Positions 61,502-64,000 of a stretch of DNA of 64,000 bases are shown here, one piece after another (within the stretch, counting starts at the first letter, position 1; each line of letters opens with the position of its first letter). Made by a program: the position numbers and the translations under genes. Source of the DNA: Acinetobacter parvus DSM 16617 = CIP 108168 (GTDB lineage: Bacteria > Pseudomonadota > Gammaproteobacteria > Pseudomonadales > Moraxellaceae); contig NZ_KB849212.1 in assembly GCF_000368025.1 (NCBI RefSeq), positions 510,627 through 574,626 of the forward strand, read 5' to 3'. Under the pieces are notes generated by a model that was not told the DNA's origin, did not search any database, and saw only the letters and a list, made by a program, of their open reading frames with translations.

Positions 61502-61530
61502 AACTCTCTTGAATATTCAGGAGAGTTTTG
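61502..61530 (+). terminator. Terminator between ruvB and ybgC
   Basis: AACTCTCTTGAA pairs with TTCAGGAGAGTT (one wobble) with only a short loop, followed by a few Ts. The ybgC ribosome-binding site follows within 10 bases. Confidence 0.7.
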
Positions 61531-61545
61531 TATAAGGACGTCATC

Positions 61546-61953
61546 ATGGCCAATCATTTTGAATTTAATATTCGTGTATATATCGAAGATACAGATGCAG
61601 GCGGGATTGTCTACCATGCCAACCACATCCGTTTTATGGAGCGTGCCCGTACAGAATGGCTACGCTCCACGGGGATTGCACACTATTGGCATCAAAAGGA
61701 TTACAGCTTTGTTGTCCACCAGATTCAGGTCAAATATGTACGCCCTATATTAATGGATGATTTAATTACCGTTACAGCACGTGTTATTTCGTGTAAAGCC
61801 GCGTCATTTGTGTTGCAACAAAATATTTATCGTGGTGAAATCTTGCTGGCTTCAGGTGAGGTTACGTTGGCATGTTTAAACAAGGACTTGATGCCACGCA
61901 GACTTCCTGATGAAATTCGTGACCTGATTCAAAAAGAATTGGCACAGGACTAA
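61546..61953 (+). CDS. ybgC: Acyl-CoA thioesterase YbgC (Tol-Pal associated)
   Basis: A 135-residue hotdog thioesterase. The YbgC/4HBT motif EDTDAGGIVYHANHIRFME (about 13-31) contains the catalytic Asp. ATG 61546 was chosen because AAGGA precedes it by 7 bases; a TTG at 61528 would add six residues. In E. coli the gene heads the tol-pal operon, as here, and acts on phospholipid or short-chain acyl-CoAs. tolQ follows 24 bases later. Confidence 0.93.
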   Translation: MANHFEFNIRVYIEDTDAGGIVYHANHIRFMERARTEWLRSTGIAHYWHQKDYSFVVHQIQVKYVRPILMDDLITVTARVISCKAASFVLQQNIYRGEILLASGEVTLACLNKDLMPRRLPDEIRDLIQKELAQD

Positions 61954-61977
61954 AAATAAACTTTCGGCACTCAACTT

Positions 61978-62676
61978 ATGGCAACAAATTTAGAATCTTC
62001 CCTGCACATTTCTGACCTGATTTTACAAGCCAGCCCAGTCGTTCAATTGGTCATGTTGATCTTATTACTAGCGTCAATTTTCAGCTGGTATTTGATTGCC
62101 AAACTATATATGGGCTTTAAAAAGGCAGCGCAGGATGATGAGCATTTTCAAAAAATGTTCTGGTCAGGTGCCGAACTGAATACCCTATACAACAACGCCC
62201 AGCTCAACTCTAAACGTCGTGGCTTGGAAGATATTTTTTATCAGGGTTTGGGTGAATTTTTTAAACTGCAAAAACGTAAGGCTGACACCAACCAGACCAT
62301 TGAGGGAACTGAACGTATTCTTCGTGTTGGCTTAAGCCGTGATCAGGGCGGATTGGAGCAAGGTCTAGGCGCATTGGCAAGTATTGGTTCTGTTGCGCCT
62401 TATATCGGCCTGTTTGGTACAGTCTGGGGCATTATGAATGCCTTTATTGGTCTGGCTGCTGTGGATCAGGTGACATTGGCGACTGTGGCACCTGGTATTG
62501 CAGAGGCATTGATTGCAACTGCGATTGGCTTGTTTGCTGCCATTCCTGCGGTACTTGCTTTTAACCATTTCACCGCAAAAGGTGAAGCAATTTATTCAGA
62601 CCGTGCCCTGTTTGCCGAAGAAATGGTTGCCCTGTTACAGCGTCAAGCAATTGGAACGACACAGGAAGATGCATAA
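61978..62676 (+). CDS. tolQ: Tol-Pal motor subunit TolQ
   Basis: A 232-residue inner-membrane protein with three transmembrane helices (about 18-40, 138-160 and 170-195), homologous to ExbB/MotA. The proton channel pair with TolR lies in helices 2 and 3, with GLFGTVWGIMNAFIGL and TAIGLFAAIPAVLAFN. It uses the proton gradient to constrict the outer membrane at division. The stop is shared with the tolR start (last base overlap at 62676), so translation is coupled. Confidence 0.96.
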   Translation: MATNLESSLHISDLILQASPVVQLVMLILLLASIFSWYLIAKLYMGFKKAAQDDEHFQKMFWSGAELNTLYNNAQLNSKRRGLEDIFYQGLGEFFKLQKRKADTNQTIEGTERILRVGLSRDQGGLEQGLGALASIGSVAPYIGLFGTVWGIMNAFIGLAAVDQVTLATVAPGIAEALIATAIGLFAAIPAVLAFNHFTAKGEAIYSDRALFAEEMVALLQRQAIGTTQEDA

Positions 62677-63128
62677 TGGCGATTCAACGATCTGGACGTT
62701 TTGAACGCATCAAGAAGCCGCTGAAAAGTGACATGAATGTCGTGCCATATATTGATGTCATGCTGGTACTTCTGGTGATTTTTATGGTCACTGCACCCAT
62801 GATTACCAGTGGAATTAAAGTGGATTTACCTCAAGCCAATAACAATCCAATTGAATCTAAAGATATGCCTGCAATGGTCACCATTGGCAAGGATGGTAAT
62901 ATTTATCTGCAATATCAACATAATAAAGGCACTGAACCACTAACACATGAGCAGCTTGAAAGCATTTTAAGTGATGCCCAGAAACAGGCTGAACAAGACA
63001 ATAAACAGCTTATGGTCTTGGTGAATGGCGATAAATCTCGCCCTTATGGTGAAGTGGTGGAACTCATGTCCAGTTTACAAGAAGCAGGTCTAACTCAGGT
63101 TGGTTTATTAACTGATTCGCTAAAATAA
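62676..63128 (+). CDS. tolR: Tol-Pal motor subunit TolR
   Basis: A 150-residue ExbD-like protein with one membrane helix (about 26-46, PYIDVMLVLLVIFMVTAPM). The proton-carrying aspartate is in the YIDVM start of that helix. The periplasmic domain follows and ends at LLTDSLK. TolR pairs with TolQ and TolA. The gene overlaps tolQ by one base. Confidence 0.95.
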   Translation: MAIQRSGRFERIKKPLKSDMNVVPYIDVMLVLLVIFMVTAPMITSGIKVDLPQANNNPIESKDMPAMVTIGKDGNIYLQYQHNKGTEPLTHEQLESILSDAQKQAEQDNKQLMVLVNGDKSRPYGEVVELMSSLQEAGLTQVGLLTDSLK

Positions 63129-63131
63129 GTT

Positions 63132-64000
63132 ATGAAAAAATTTCAAGAGCCACCTTTTAAACAAAATGCAATTGCACTGGGTTTTACACTCGGTGTTCAT
63201 ATCGTTGCCATTGTTGGCTTATTGTATTTGGGAATGGGAAAACCACCTGAACAGCCTAAAAAAATCACCACGATTTTAGTCAAGCCAGAAGACTTGCCCC
63301 CCCCATTGGCAAAACCCGTGGAACAGGAAACTGCGGCTGAAAATCAGGCAGAAGAAATATTAAGTCCAATTGTAGATGAAACTCAGCCTGAAAATCTTCC
63401 TGTTGCCCCTCCACCACCTACTGCTCAGCAACTTGCTGCCGAAAAGCAGAAAGCTGAACAGGCGCAACAGGCAAAGTTGGCTGAACAAAAACGTAAGGCT
63501 GAGGAAGCCGCCAAAGCAAAAGCACAGGTAGAAAAACAACAGAAGCAAGCAGAAGCTATCGCACAAAAACAACGTGCAGAAGCTGATGCCAAAGCCAAGG
63601 CTGCCGAAGAAAAACGTAAAGCCGATGCAGAGGCGAAAGCAAAAGCTGCGGAGCAAAAACGACAAGCTGAAAATGATGCAAAAGCCAAACAGGCAGAAGA
63701 AAAACGTCAGGCAGATACCATAGCAAAAACAAAAGCGGCTGAACAGGAAGCAAAACGTAAAGCTGATCTAGCCGCTAAAACCAAGGCAGATAATGCAACC
63801 AAGTTGAAAGCTGAACAAGATGCCAAGGCAAAAGCTGCGGAAGAAAAGCGTAAAACAGACGTTGACGCCAAGAAAAAAGCTGAAACAGATGCCAAAGCCA
63901 AGGCTGCTGAAGAAAAACGTAAAGCAGACGCTGATGCCAAGAAAAAAGCCGATGCGGATGCTAAGGCAAAAGCAGAGGCAGACGCCAAAGCAAAAGCGGA
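63132..64000 (+). CDS. tolA: TolA envelope-spanning protein, 3' end outside the window
   Basis: Reads from ATG 63132, 3 bases after tolR, to the end of the window (about 289 residues). The N-terminus has an inner-membrane anchor (about 12-35, IALGFTLGVHIVAIVGLLYLG), then Pro-rich linker, then a very long Ala/Lys/Glu/Gln repeat helix beginning near residue 95 that spans the periplasm. Repeats such as ADAKAKAAEEKRK occur many times. TolA connects TolQR to Pal. The C-terminal globular domain is not in the window. Confidence 0.93.
   Translation, partial: MKKFQEPPFKQNAIALGFTLGVHIVAIVGLLYLGMGKPPEQPKKITTILVKPEDLPPPLAKPVEQETAAENQAEEILSPIVDETQPENLPVAPPPPTAQQLAAEKQKAEQAQQAKLAEQKRKAEEAAKAKAQVEKQQKQAEAIAQKQRAEADAKAKAAEEKRKADAEAKAKAAEQKRQAENDAKAKQAEEKRQADTIAKTKAAEQEAKRKADLAAKTKADNATKLKAEQDAKAKAAEEKRKTDVDAKKKAETDAKAKAAEEKRKADADAKKKADADAKAKAEADAKAKA

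Noticed and set aside
63360..63988. Long minus-strand open frames rich in Ala/Phe/Ser/Cys opposite tolA
   Set aside because: They are mirror images of the Lys/Ala/Glu repeat codons of tolA; they have no ribosome-binding sites and low-complexity translations.

Overview
The window is ordinary chromosomal DNA from a gammaproteobacterium, almost certainly Acinetobacter (family Moraxellaceae). The reasons are the AT-rich coding style, the gene order (lepA-lepB-DUF4845-rnc-era-recO-pdxJ; sulfate ABC genes followed by a CysB/Cbl-type regulator; tolQRA after ybgC) and Acinetobacter-like small lipoprotein and OmpW families. I could not settle the species. I found no insertion sequence, prophage, CRISPR array, toxin-antitoxin pair or defence island. 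The unusual content is mainly in RNA leaders, a tRNA duplication, two frameshifted genes and a few unrecognised proteins.

Layout. 1-0.8 kb: end of the methionine importer (metN tail, metI). 0.9-2.7 kb (-): an HDAC-fold deacetylase coupled to an unknown 328-aa protein. 3.1-7.7 kb: gloB, a small unknown gene, then ahcY behind an SAH riboswitch, metF and rsmE; ahcY and metF serve the methyl cycle. 7.8-14.4 kb: a membrane PAS/EAL protein with a degenerate GGDEF, maeB and cca. 14.5-17.3 kb: rpsB-tsf (-) with a pseudoknotted leader and an internal attenuator-like hairpin, then divergent map. 17.5-21.6 kb: a frameshifted OmpW gene, then a nitrate transporter and porin behind a sigma-54 promoter and a two-hairpin ANTAR-type leader. 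21.8-26.3 kb: a DegS-like protease, Nif3, sodB, two identical tRNA-Asn cassettes around a small secreted protein, and a frameshifted peroxiredoxin.

26.3-33.5 kb (-) is one long housekeeping cluster: lepA, lepB, DUF4845, rnc, era, lipoprotein, recO, pdxJ, miaE. Then come a thioesterase and a MucD/DegP protease (-), nadB (+), and pabC-mltG-tmk (-). 40.4-46.0 kb is sulfate uptake: sbp, an alpha/beta hydrolase, cysT, cysW, cysA and a CysB-type regulator. 46-54 kb mixes an outer-membrane barrel, dapD, queE-queC (queuosine), small secreted proteins, bcp, a CAP protein, nadM, an enoyl-CoA hydratase and a nitroreductase. 54-58 kb is purL (-); 58.4-64 kb holds dgt, ruvA-ruvB and ybgC-tolQ-tolR-tolA, the last running off the window.

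Best leads: (1) the sigma-54 promoter plus two-hexaloop leader before the nitrate transporter, where no ordinary terminator is visible; (2) the H-type pseudoknot in the rpsB leader; (3) the coupled HDAC/unknown pair; (4) the 101-bp perfect tRNA-Asn repeat; (5) two single-base frameshifts that could be decay, switching or assembly error. Everything comes from reading the sequence by eye; no database search or folding program was run.
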